Assembly (NCBI RefSeq): GCF_021390195.1
Contig: NZ_CP090003.1
Span: 2,618,501-2,682,500 of the forward strand
Reading direction: 5' to 3'
From: Flagellimonas sp. CMM7
GTDB lineage: Bacteria; Bacteroidota; Bacteroidia; Flavobacteriales; Flavobacteriaceae
DNA length: 64,000 nucleotides
Shown one piece after another: positions 44,209 to 51,889 of this stretch; positions within the stretch are counted from its first letter, which is position 1; each line of letters opens with the position of its first letter. The notes beneath the pieces were generated by a model. It saw nothing but the letters and a program-made list of their open reading frames with translations. It did not search any database and was not told the DNA's origin. Both the position numbers and the translations under genes were made by a program.

Positions 44209-44216
44209 TACTTTTG
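44209..44216 (+). promoter_or_regulatory. -7 element before the Pmp3/YqaE gene
   Basis: TACTTTTG fits TAnnTTTG and lies just upstream of the LuxR gene start, 82 bases before the Pmp3-like ATG. Confidence 0.45.
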
Positions 44217-44298
44217 TAAAGTGGTTAAATTTAATGGTTTTGTGTAACAAATCCAGCAAATAGGATACCTATAAGTATCATCAATCAAAATCAAATCA

Positions 44299-44454
44299 AT
44301 GAGTTTTTGGAGAGTTTTATTGGCTATTATTTTCCCCCCTTTGTCGGTCATCGGAAAAGGTTGTGGTTCTTTTGTTATTGTATTACTTTTAACCCTCTGT
44401 GGATGGGTGCCGGGCATTATTGGAGCACTTGTCATACTAAACAACACTAACTAA
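44299..44454 (+). CDS. Pmp3/YqaE family small membrane protein
   Basis: A 51-residue protein. It has P-P-L-S-V near residue 13-17, a G-C-G-S-F turn, then L-L-L-T-L-C-G-W-V-P-G-I-I-G-A-L, the conserved second-helix signature of Pmp3 (UPF0057). Two membrane helices. Members affect membrane potential and salt stress. Ten bases before a lipoprotein gene, so probably co-transcribed. Confidence 0.88.
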   Translation: MSFWRVLLAIIFPPLSVIGKGCGSFVIVLLLTLCGWVPGIIGALVILNNTN

Positions 44455-44464
44455 AAGTAACCAC

Positions 44465-45205
44465 ATGAAAAGAATCCAAATCATGTTATGGACAGTTGTA
44501 ATTGTCCTAACCTCGTCATGCAATTTTACAGAAGAAATTTTTTTAAAGGAAGATGGTTCAGGAAAATTGTCTATCAATTTTGACGGATCAGAGCTTATGG
44601 AAATGGCGGGCGAAGAAATGATGAAGAGCAATGAAAAAGCTATTGATTCCTTAATTTCATTTAAAGATATGTTGGAGGAAAAAAAGGATAGTATAGCTGC
44701 TTTATCACCAGAAGAACAGGCCAAATTAAGGAGATTGGAACCTTTTAATATGCATATGGTGATGAATCCTGAAGAAAAGTTGATGAAGTTTGACTTATTC
44801 AGTGAATTCAAAAATGTAAATGAGGTCAATGATGCATTTAATGCTTTTCAAGGAGCAAGTGCATTGGGTCCAAATAGTGGAGAAGGAAAACCATCCCCAA
44901 TGGGTATGCAGGAACCTACCACGGAAGTCAAATATGCTTTTTCAAAGAATACTTTTTCAAGAAAAGCTAAAATCCTTGACGAAGAATTGTTTCAACAAGG
45001 ATTGGACAGTCTGGCAGGGGCCGAAATGTTTCTTTCAGGATCTACCTATACCTTAAAATATCATTTTCCGAGAAAGGTGAAATCCACAAATATTGAGGGC
45101 GCCACTTTTAGTGCCGATGGTAAGACACTTTTCTATGAAGTTGGGTTTATGGATTTGATGAAAGATCCATCTTCGTTAGACCTAGAGGTAGAGTTGGAGA
45201 ACTAG
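44465..45205 (+). CDS. lipoprotein of unknown function
   Basis: A 246-residue lipoprotein with lipobox L-T-S-S-C19. It opens with F-T-E-E-I-F-L-K-E-D-G-S-G-K-L-S-I-N-F-D-G and has a helical, Met/Glu/Lys-rich section near 45-85 and Y-H-F-P-R-K-V-K-S late. Similar lipoproteins occur in many Flavobacteriaceae with no assigned role. Follows the Pmp3 gene in an apparent operon. Confidence 0.8.
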   Translation: MKRIQIMLWTVVIVLTSSCNFTEEIFLKEDGSGKLSINFDGSELMEMAGEEMMKSNEKAIDSLISFKDMLEEKKDSIAALSPEEQAKLRRLEPFNMHMVMNPEEKLMKFDLFSEFKNVNEVNDAFNAFQGASALGPNSGEGKPSPMGMQEPTTEVKYAFSKNTFSRKAKILDEELFQQGLDSLAGAEMFLSGSTYTLKYHFPRKVKSTNIEGATFSADGKTLFYEVGFMDLMKDPSSLDLEVELEN

Positions 45206-45225
45206 GTTACAGCTAAAGGTCTTTG

Positions 45226-45233
45226 TATCTTTG
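45226..45233 (+). promoter_or_regulatory. -7 element of lipB, predicted leaderless
   Basis: TATCTTTG fits TAnnTTTG and is four bases before the lipB ATG, the same geometry as the tetR promoter at 5955. Confidence 0.6.
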
Positions 45234-45237
45234 CGGG

Positions 45238-45954
45238 ATGAACAAGAAAGTTATCTTGCAGGATTTAGGTTTAAAAGATTACAAGGAAACTTGGGATTAC
45301 CAAGAAGCTCTTTTTAAGGGAATAGTTGATGTAAAAATCAAAAATAGAAGAGAGCAGACCAATATTGAAACGCCTAATTACTTTCTTTATGTAGAGCATC
45401 CGCATGTATATACCTTGGGCAAAAGCGGAGATATGAATAACCTCTTGGTCAATGAAGCTCAGCTCAAAGAAAAAGAAGCCACTTTTTATAAAATTAATAG
45501 GGGAGGAGACATTACCTATCATGGTCCAGGGCAAATAGTGGGCTATCCTATATTGGATTTAGATAATTTCTTTACGGATATTCACAAATATCTTCGCTTT
45601 TTAGAAGAAATAGTGATTTTGACCTTAGCAGAATATGGATTAAAAGCTGAGCGTTCTGATGGCGAAACGGGGGTGTGGTTGGATGTTGGAACACCCTTTG
45701 CACGAAAAATTTGTGCTATGGGTGTGCGAGCCAGTAGATGGGTCACTATGCATGGCTTTGCTTTAAATGTAAATACAGATTTAGGTTATTTTGATTTAAT
45801 GATTCCCTGTGGAATAAAAGACAAAGCCGTTACTTCTTTAAACGTTGAATTGGGCCAAAAAGAAGTAGATGTGGAAGAAGTAAAACAAAAACTCCTCAGA
45901 CACTTTGAGGAGCTTTTTGAGGCAAAGTTGGTAAAAGAAAAAAACCCGGTGTAG
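45238..45954 (+). CDS. lipB: lipoyl(octanoyl) transferase
   Basis: Transfers octanoate from acyl carrier protein to lipoate-dependent enzymes. The R-G-G-D-I-T-Y-H-G-P-G-Q family signature lies near 82-93, R-K-I-C-A-M-G-V-R near 158 carries the catalytic lysine, and the catalytic cysteine is in I-P-C-G near 190. About 238 residues from the ATG chosen; the longer TTG-led frame is less likely because the -7 element overlaps it. Single gene, followed by a terminator overlapping its stop. Confidence 0.96.
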   Translation: MNKKVILQDLGLKDYKETWDYQEALFKGIVDVKIKNRREQTNIETPNYFLYVEHPHVYTLGKSGDMNNLLVNEAQLKEKEATFYKINRGGDITYHGPGQIVGYPILDLDNFFTDIHKYLRFLEEIVILTLAEYGLKAERSDGETGVWLDVGTPFARKICAMGVRASRWVTMHGFALNVNTDLGYFDLMIPCGIKDKAVTSLNVELGQKEVDVEEVKQKLLRHFEELFEAKLVKEKNPV

Positions 45955-45967
45955 AGCCGAGGTTTTG
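45941..45967. terminator. terminator after lipB
   Basis: Stem AAAACCCGG/CCGAGGTTTT with one bulge around the lipB stop codon. The gene on the opposite strand also ends here. Confidence 0.65.
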
Positions 45968-45974
45968 ATGATTA

Positions 45975-46514
45975 TCAATAGTCTAGATCAAAATAATCCA
46001 TTACTTCCTCATAAGGCATTTTAGAGAAATCAGGATGACTGTTCTTTTCAGTTACGGTAGCAGGAATGATTACGTATCTAAACGAATCAAATCTGTTAAA
46101 AACTACGTCACTACCAGTTTCATTATACCCTTCAAAAAAAATGTTGCCTATGCCAAAAGTAAAGTTGTAGATTATCCCTGAAACAGTATCTGGTAGATTT
46201 ACAATAAAAGTGTCTTGACGTCCATAGGCTAATATGGCGGAAGAATCAATAACATCTTGTGTAAATCTTGGGTCATCTACTCCGAAGCCATCCGAAAATG
46301 ACTGTGGATCGTTAGAAAATCCTGAAGGAATCCATTCTGAAGCCATAACATTGGCATTGCCATCTTCACCATCAGCTCCATTTATCCCATCAATACCAGC
46401 TGGACCTTGTGGTCCAACAGCTCCGTCCATGCCATCTTCTGCACTACAAGAAATTAATACAATAGCTAATAGAGATAATATTGAATACTTAGAAAATCGC
46501 TTTAAATTTTTCAT
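45975..46514 (-). CDS. lipoprotein with short collagen-like segment
   Basis: A 179-residue lipoprotein with lipobox L-I-S-C23. Immediately after it are about seven Gly-x-x triplets (G-P-Q-G-P-A-G-I-D-G-I-N-G-A-D-G), a collagen-like stalk, followed by a globular region. Such stalk-plus-head lipoproteins are common on flavobacterial surfaces; function unknown. Confidence 0.85.
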   Translation of the reverse strand: MKNLKRFSKYSILSLLAIVLISCSAEDGMDGAVGPQGPAGIDGINGADGEDGNANVMASEWIPSGFSNDPQSFSDGFGVDDPRFTQDVIDSSAILAYGRQDTFIVNLPDTVSGIIYNFTFGIGNIFFEGYNETGSDVVFNRFDSFRYVIIPATVTEKNSHPDFSKMPYEEVMDYFDLDY

Positions 46515-46582
46515 GATTATGAGTTTTAAATTATTTGTTTGCTTATTAGCAAGGTCAATAGAAAAAGGTCAACATTTTATTC

Positions 46583-48415
46583 TTAAAATGGTGTTACCAA
46601 TATCTCTACCCTTCTGTTTTTTGCTCTGTTTTCATCACTATCATTAGCGACAATAGGTCTGGATTCCCCATAGCCTTTTTCTTTCCATTTGAACTCCGGG
46701 CTATCCAAAACAGTTTTTAATTCCGCCATTACACTGGCTGCCCGGTTCTTCGATAGGGTTTTATTATTGGCCTCATTGCCAACATCGTCAGTATGGCCTT
46801 CAACGATTATGGTGCCTTTCGTTAAATTTTTCATTTGTAAGGCAAGCTCCCGTATGGCTTTTTTGCCTTCTTCCTTCAGCGTATGGGAACCGGTTTCAAA
46901 CAAGACCGCGCTATCCAAGTTTAATCTAAGAGCGCCGCCAATGGCTGCGACAGCATCAATATCTGCACCTGGCACATCGCTCCATGTATCCAAATCTGTG
47001 AACCGAACATACTTGATAACCTCACCCGGATTTACAAAATCTTTGATATCTACAAATGCTGTCCCTCCTTTTATTTGCCCTACGGTAATCCAGTTTTTTC
47101 CGTCAGAAGAGATTTCTAGGTTGGTAGGTTCTATAATACCTATTTCGAATACATAGATATCGGGTCCGTTGACGTCAATGATAGCATTGTCAACGAATTC
47201 AAGAATCAATACTCCATTTACGCCTAAGCTACATACAGTTTGTGTATAGTTAGAACTGTAAGTTCCATAGTTTGGCTCCCCCAGACTTTTCTTTGATGAC
47301 ACTGCCTTTTTGGCCCCTTTACCCGGCTTAAATAAAACATCATTATCAGCAAAGGAAAGCTCGCCCAAAGGAAGAAATACAAATTCCCCTTTTTCAGAGA
47401 GGTATGTTTGGCCAACACCAGTGTTACTGCCATACCAACCTGGATTTTTTTTGTAAAATTCATTCTCGGCATTTTTAGCACTTTTAATAAACTTTTGGGC
47501 TTGTTTTTTTCGACTTTCAACAAGGGGTGCCATGCTATGTTGAAAACTTTCAGTTGCATTGCCACTGGTCAAATGATTTTCAACTTTTTTAAGTGAACTT
47601 CCTTCTAACAGCTCTTTTGCTTCAGTGGTAGATTTAAGTTTAGCCCATCTGGGGGTTTCCTTCATCATCTTTACTTCATCATCTGTAACATTCAACAGTT
47701 GGGCCAGTTGCTTCTCATCCATTTTTAAGGATTCTAAAAAGAGTTCTTTGTTTTCAACGGCGGTGTTTACAATTTTTCCAAATTCGGTCTGTTGGATTAA
47801 GTGTTCTACATAGCTTGGTTCTGCCATACCATCAGCTCTAAGAACTTCTTTGGGTATCTTATTAATGGCGTAACGAATCCTGGCATCAAGGCTATCTTTT
47901 CTTTTTTGCACATTATCGGTTTTTTGAAATAAATCATATAGGTCTGATATATCGTGACCTCGCCGTTCTTTTTCTTGTAATTTGTCAAGAAATGAATGGG
48001 CGTTTTTAATTAGTAATTCTGCCTCTTCACCATTTGCATTTTTCTCTTTTTCAAGAGCTATCATTTTTGTCCTTAGGTCAATTAGACGGTCAGCCTCATT
48101 CTCATCAAGGTCAAAGACCATTAAAATCATTGACTTTAGTGAGTTCATATCCATTTTCTCAAGGGCTGATTTTTCTTTCTTTCCAGCTTCTTTATTTTCC
48201 TCTTGGGAAGGGATTTTATGGGACTTATTAAAATTTTCTTCACTCAGATTTTCATAAGATGTAATTTCTTCATCAGTTTTACCCAAGTATTTAAGGGAGT
48301 CTGATGCTGCTTTAGGTTTTTCTATTGTTCCATCTTTGAAATCCTTGGTTTCGTTTTTACAGGAAAAAACTAGAACAAAAAGGGCAAATAAATATGAGTG
48401 GGTCAGTTTTTTCAT
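46583..48415 (-). CDS. OmpA family peptidoglycan-anchored lipoprotein
   Basis: About 610 residues from the ATG chosen. Lipobox V-F-S-C; a helical acidic N-terminal half (residues 20-300), then a middle domain with S-D-G-K-N-W-I-T-V-G-Q and V-R-F-T-D-L-D-T-W, which looks like an Ig/sialidase-type cell-surface domain, and a C-terminal OmpA peptidoglycan-binding domain (about 490-610) with I-V-E-G-H-T-D-D-V-G and R-A-K-N-R-R-V-E-I. Last gene of the envelope operon starting at 51715, seven bases after the 695-residue gene. Confidence 0.88.
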   Translation of the reverse strand: MKKLTHSYLFALFVLVFSCKNETKDFKDGTIEKPKAASDSLKYLGKTDEEITSYENLSEENFNKSHKIPSQEENKEAGKKEKSALEKMDMNSLKSMILMVFDLDENEADRLIDLRTKMIALEKEKNANGEEAELLIKNAHSFLDKLQEKERRGHDISDLYDLFQKTDNVQKRKDSLDARIRYAINKIPKEVLRADGMAEPSYVEHLIQQTEFGKIVNTAVENKELFLESLKMDEKQLAQLLNVTDDEVKMMKETPRWAKLKSTTEAKELLEGSSLKKVENHLTSGNATESFQHSMAPLVESRKKQAQKFIKSAKNAENEFYKKNPGWYGSNTGVGQTYLSEKGEFVFLPLGELSFADNDVLFKPGKGAKKAVSSKKSLGEPNYGTYSSNYTQTVCSLGVNGVLILEFVDNAIIDVNGPDIYVFEIGIIEPTNLEISSDGKNWITVGQIKGGTAFVDIKDFVNPGEVIKYVRFTDLDTWSDVPGADIDAVAAIGGALRLNLDSAVLFETGSHTLKEEGKKAIRELALQMKNLTKGTIIVEGHTDDVGNEANNKTLSKNRAASVMAELKTVLDSPEFKWKEKGYGESRPIVANDSDENRAKNRRVEILVTPF

Positions 48416-48422
48416 GATATGA

Positions 48423-50510
48423 TTATTTATAAGAGGCATAGCGTGCTTTCATGAACTCATAATAGATAAAGCCATACTTGCTGTACCAATCTTCTTCGCC
48501 TAAAAGTTTTTCGCAATGATCTATTTTTAATAAGGTCCCATACGACTTTTTAATAAGTTCATTGTACTTATTGCCATAGGTTCTGTCAAATTTCTCAATG
48601 GACTTTATCACTTTGGCGCGTTCGGTTTGCCATGCCAGGCCAGAGACGGCATGAACCCCTGAAAAGTTATCACCAAAGGAAATGCCAAAATCGGTGACCT
48701 TTTTGGTGTGTTGCCCTATTTTTAAAAGCTTTTCAATCGTATACCTATCGTTATGTAGATCTGCATAGGCCTTGGCCAAACATTGGCAGCCAGGACTATT
48801 GTCTTTACTGCCGGGGGAAGTACCTGGACTAGTTTGAGGCCCTCCATTATTGTTCCTACGGGGAGGTTTGTTTTCATCAGGTGGGGAATCTGCACCCTGA
48901 GATTCTTTGGGTTGACCTTTATCATCGATGTTCAATCGTATTTGCTCCATGATATAGTCGGTGTCATCAACCCGTTCGGGGTCAATCTGCTTTGGTGCCT
49001 GCGGATAATCCCCTGGGTTTTTGAGTTGTCCGTTTTCATCGTATTTAGGCAACCTTGGTTGGGAACTTTGACTTGATTCCCCAGTAAATGGGTTTTCAGG
49101 TTCTGGCTGCCAGTTTGGATCGTATTGCTGAGGAGCATCAGGGTAGTCCCCTGGATTTTTGAGTTGTCCATTTTCATCATATTTGGGCAATCTTGGTTGG
49201 GAACTCTGACTTGATTCCCCAGTAAATGGATTCTCGGGCTCTGGCTGCCAGTTTGGATCGTATTGCTGGGGAGCATCAGGGTAGTCCCCTGGATTTTTGA
49301 GTTGTCCGTTTTCATCATATTTGGGCAATCTTGGTTGGGAACTTTGACTTGATTCACCGGTAAAGGGGTTGTCAATTTTGTCATCACTGATTTCGTGGTT
49401 GGTGGATGATACGAGTTTTGTTCCTCCTTCGCTGGAGTTGTTGGTTGAACTATTCCGCTGTCCGTTAAAGCCTTCAGACTCCGTATTGAATTCCCCTGTT
49501 TGATGGTTGTCAGGATTTTTCTTGTCAGAATTCATGGAAGGATCTTTGGCATCACCATTGCCCGTATTTTCGCTGTTCTGTGCAATAGCCGTGCAACTCG
49601 AGGGTAATGAGGGCTGCCCTGCCGGGTCCATATTTGGTTCATGGTCAATGTCATCGGGACCGAGTAGGTCTAGACCCCTACCACTTTGTTGATTCCCATA
49701 TTGTTTGCCCAGAGCTTGGGTTAGTTTGCCCGCTATACCACGTGCAATGTTATGTAATTGTTTGTCTTGAAGAATGGCCCCAATGCTCCTAACCCTGGAA
49801 ACCCTGCCCGCATAAACTTGGGATACCGTTGCCAGCATAAGAATCAAAATCAAGGCCTTTCCATTCCTTTTTTTGAATAGGATCAATACCAATAGTATTA
49901 TAATTATTGCTAGCCCTATGATGATGTACACCAGAAGATTTGACCCATTTTTACTTTTGTCTGTTTCACTGATGGCATTATCGGTGTTTTTCGGCTGTTC
50001 GATATTTTCTTTGGAACCAATATCCACAAATAGGTTGCTTCTGGGAAAAAGCTCTCTTCCTGCGGATACAGAAACAATAAAGGGAATACCTTTTTGGGCA
50101 GCAGAAACTATTATTCCGAATTCCATGGCAGTTTTAAATGAGCTATTGAACTCCCCATTTTGGGTGGTTCCTTCCCTTTGGATATCTTCCCAGTTTTTTT
50201 TCACAATCTTTACATCTAGCCTTTTGCCTTCCTCAGTCAGTACCTGAACCATTGCCGGACGTAAAATATATCCAAGTTTTTTGATGGCAATTCTACTTTC
50301 TGTGCCGTCTGTGATACCTTTAAAATACTTGACCACATAATTCTCTCCTTCTTCGGGTACGGGAAGTTCTTCTTTTACAACCGGTATGTCATGCGCATCA
50401 TCTATGGATGGAGGAATAAATCCTTCTTTCTTTTGCCCGCTGGCAAGACCTACAGCCAATAGAAAGGTAAACAGCAGCAGTTTGTCGATAAGGTTGAAGA
50501 TGTTTTTCAT
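48423..50510 (-). CDS. membrane protein with near-identical 46-residue tandem repeats
   Basis: A 695-residue protein. A signal peptide (1-24) precedes an exported domain; helices lie at about 196-215 and 222-238. A low-complexity Asn/Ser/Gly region follows, then three near-identical units opening N-P-F-T-G-E-S-S-Q-S-S-Q-P-R-L-P (46 residues; the third diverges after about 30). A cysteine-containing C-terminal domain (C-Q-C-L-A-K-A-Y) ends the protein. No family recognised. DNA units are 138 bases at about 48,950-49,370. Overlaps no neighbour; five bases separate it from the lipoprotein gene at 50516. Probably an envelope scaffold. Confidence 0.85.
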   Translation of the reverse strand: MKNIFNLIDKLLLFTFLLAVGLASGQKKEGFIPPSIDDAHDIPVVKEELPVPEEGENYVVKYFKGITDGTESRIAIKKLGYILRPAMVQVLTEEGKRLDVKIVKKNWEDIQREGTTQNGEFNSSFKTAMEFGIIVSAAQKGIPFIVSVSAGRELFPRSNLFVDIGSKENIEQPKNTDNAISETDKSKNGSNLLVYIIIGLAIIIILLVLILFKKRNGKALILILMLATVSQVYAGRVSRVRSIGAILQDKQLHNIARGIAGKLTQALGKQYGNQQSGRGLDLLGPDDIDHEPNMDPAGQPSLPSSCTAIAQNSENTGNGDAKDPSMNSDKKNPDNHQTGEFNTESEGFNGQRNSSTNNSSEGGTKLVSSTNHEISDDKIDNPFTGESSQSSQPRLPKYDENGQLKNPGDYPDAPQQYDPNWQPEPENPFTGESSQSSQPRLPKYDENGQLKNPGDYPDAPQQYDPNWQPEPENPFTGESSQSSQPRLPKYDENGQLKNPGDYPQAPKQIDPERVDDTDYIMEQIRLNIDDKGQPKESQGADSPPDENKPPRRNNNGGPQTSPGTSPGSKDNSPGCQCLAKAYADLHNDRYTIEKLLKIGQHTKKVTDFGISFGDNFSGVHAVSGLAWQTERAKVIKSIEKFDRTYGNKYNELIKKSYGTLLKIDHCEKLLGEEDWYSKYGFIYYEFMKARYASYK
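48980..49372. repeat. three in-frame 138-base tandem repeats
   Basis: Near-identical units encoding N-P-F-T-G-E-S-S-Q-S-S-Q-P-R-L-P-K-Y and the following D-E-N-G-Q-L-K-N-P-G-D-Y. High nucleotide identity implies recent expansion or gene conversion; this will vary in copy number between isolates and is prone to misassembly. Confidence 0.8.
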
Positions 50511-50515
50511 AACTT

Positions 50516-51154
50516 TTACTTTCTATGCTTCTTCAATAAATAATTGGCCAGCCCGACCATTTTTTGGGTAAGCGCTTCGTGCTGTTCTTGGGTACGGTCC
50601 GTTGCCGCGTTTCTAGTGCCATAAGCAATTAAAAAAGCGTTGTCATAGTTTTCGTTTAAAATAATGACACGCCCTTGGCGCAGTTGGGTGGCAATGTAAC
50701 TGTCTTTGGTGTCGGCTTCTACGATATACATTTTGGTGATCTTTTCAAGTCCATCTTTTTTGCGTTTTAAATAACCATTAATTTCATTTTTGATATCAAC
50801 TTTGGTCATTTTGGTGGTTCCCATAGAGATGCCTGTATCACCACCGGCTCCTGTACCAAATCCTTTTAAGCTGAAATAGCAATTTCCTGTTTCGGCAAAA
50901 CTTGGTTTTTTGGCGTAGTCTGGTATACTGAGATTCGACTCTGGCACTTTCATGGCTTTTGCCAACTCCGCAGCATCCATTCCACAGGTATAATCGATTA
51001 GTAAGGAGCTGTAATCCGCACTGGGCAAAGATTCGGTAACATCATCCTTTTTTTCAGTGCTTTTTTCGCCTTGCTGGGCGGTATCTTTCTTTGGTGCCTC
51101 ACCACATGAAATGAATAAGAGGGTAAGGCCAAGCAATAGTGTATACGTTTTCAT
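50516..51154 (-). CDS. lipoprotein of the envelope operon
   Basis: A 212-residue lipoprotein with lipobox L-F-I-S-C17 and a Lys/Glu-rich linker. The mature part has two cysteines (Y-T-C-G-M-D and G-N-C-Y-F) that could pair, and a C-terminal helical segment. No known domain. Third gene of the five-gene operon, co-oriented with the secreted 123-residue protein. Confidence 0.8.
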   Translation of the reverse strand: MKTYTLLLGLTLLFISCGEAPKKDTAQQGEKSTEKKDDVTESLPSADYSSLLIDYTCGMDAAELAKAMKVPESNLSIPDYAKKPSFAETGNCYFSLKGFGTGAGGDTGISMGTTKMTKVDIKNEINGYLKRKKDGLEKITKMYIVEADTKDSYIATQLRQGRVIILNENYDNAFLIAYGTRNAATDRTQEQHEALTQKMVGLANYLLKKHRK

Positions 51155-51200
51155 ATGATTTCTTTTGAATGCGATTTATATTGGGAAATGGTTAAGAATT

Positions 51201-51572
51201 TTACTTGTCCTTTTTAGCAGATTTTACCATGGCTTCCTTCAGCATTTTGTTGAAAACAAGTTTGGCAGAATCCTTTTTTACGGGATCCAATGTCAAATCG
51301 TACAATTTGTACTGTTCTCGTAAATGTTGTTTCATCTCGGGGGCTAAATTGGAAAGTTCAACTAGTTCCATGAATTTGCTGATATCATTGAATTGTTCAG
51401 CTCCATCCAGTTCCATCATCCCAAATATTGGAGCTAGAACCTCGACCTGTTTGTCCAAAAGATTCATTTGCTTGACAGTATCTTTTTGCTGTCCATTGTT
51501 TTTTTGTTGGGCGAAGCCTGCTTGTGTTATAAGTAATAGGGTCGCGGTAAAAATTATAGTTTTGACTGTCAT
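51201..51572 (-). CDS. secreted helical protein of the envelope operon
   Basis: A 123-residue protein with a signal peptide (1-21, ending G-F-A-Q). The body is helical with M-K-Q-H-L-R-E-Q-Y-K-L-Y; no recognised family. Its ATG overlaps the stop of a 48-residue ORF upstream by four bases, indicating translational coupling. Confidence 0.78.
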   Translation of the reverse strand: MTVKTIIFTATLLLITQAGFAQQKNNGQQKDTVKQMNLLDKQVEVLAPIFGMMELDGAEQFNDISKFMELVELSNLAPEMKQHLREQYKLYDLTLDPVKKDSAKLVFNKMLKEAMVKSAKKDK

Positions 51573-51715
51573 TGTTTCTTGAACTTTGTTTTTGTAATCA
51601 ATCTGTTGTTGTCCACAATTTTCAATTCGTAATCCCCATCATCTAGGCGGGTTACGTTAAGGGATATTTCACCCTTGGGCATTTTAGGTAGATTGCCTAT
51701 CAATTTTTTCTTCAT
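51569..51715 (-). CDS. small 48-residue protein heading the envelope operon
   Basis: The frame begins M-K-K-K-L-I-G-N-L-P-K-M-P-K-G-E-I and contains L-D-D-G-D-Y-E-L-K-I-V; lysine-rich, no transmembrane helix. It ends in the ATGA overlap with the next gene, and a good -7 element (51757-51764) is 41 bases before its start. That position and coupling favour a real small gene over a leader artefact. Function unknown. Confidence 0.6.
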   Translation of the reverse strand: MKKKLIGNLPKMPKGEISLNVTRLDDGDYELKIVDNNRLITKTKFKKQ

Positions 51716-51756
51716 GTTTGAGTCAATCGGTATATGGTATGCCTAGCCGGTCAAAT

Positions 51757-51764
51757 CAAAAGTA
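51757..51764 (-). promoter_or_regulatory. -7 element of the envelope operon
   Basis: TACTTTTG on the minus strand, about 41 bases before the 48-residue ORF. Confidence 0.5.
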
Positions 51765-51889
51765 AAAGGATAGTTTTATGATGGTTAGCACGGATGTAAC
51801 AAGTGCTTTGTTATATGTAACATGGACTTAATAATCTAAATATCAGATTATTGTGGTAGGATAATTCAAATATTTTGAAAATAGTTGTG

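Noticed and set aside
44208..44447. Minus-strand frame opposite the Pmp3 gene
   Set aside because: Composition and family support lie on the plus strand; the minus frame has no domain or signal.
46234..46647. 137-codon open frame opposite the collagen-like lipoprotein gene
   Set aside because: It is antisense to Gly-Pro codons, which by composition give long open frames; it lacks a promoter and start context, and the lipoprotein frame has signal and lipobox.
48980..49372. Possible CRISPR or insertion element from the 138-base repeats
   Set aside because: The repeats are in frame within one protein and encode proline/serine-rich units, so they are protein-coding repeats.
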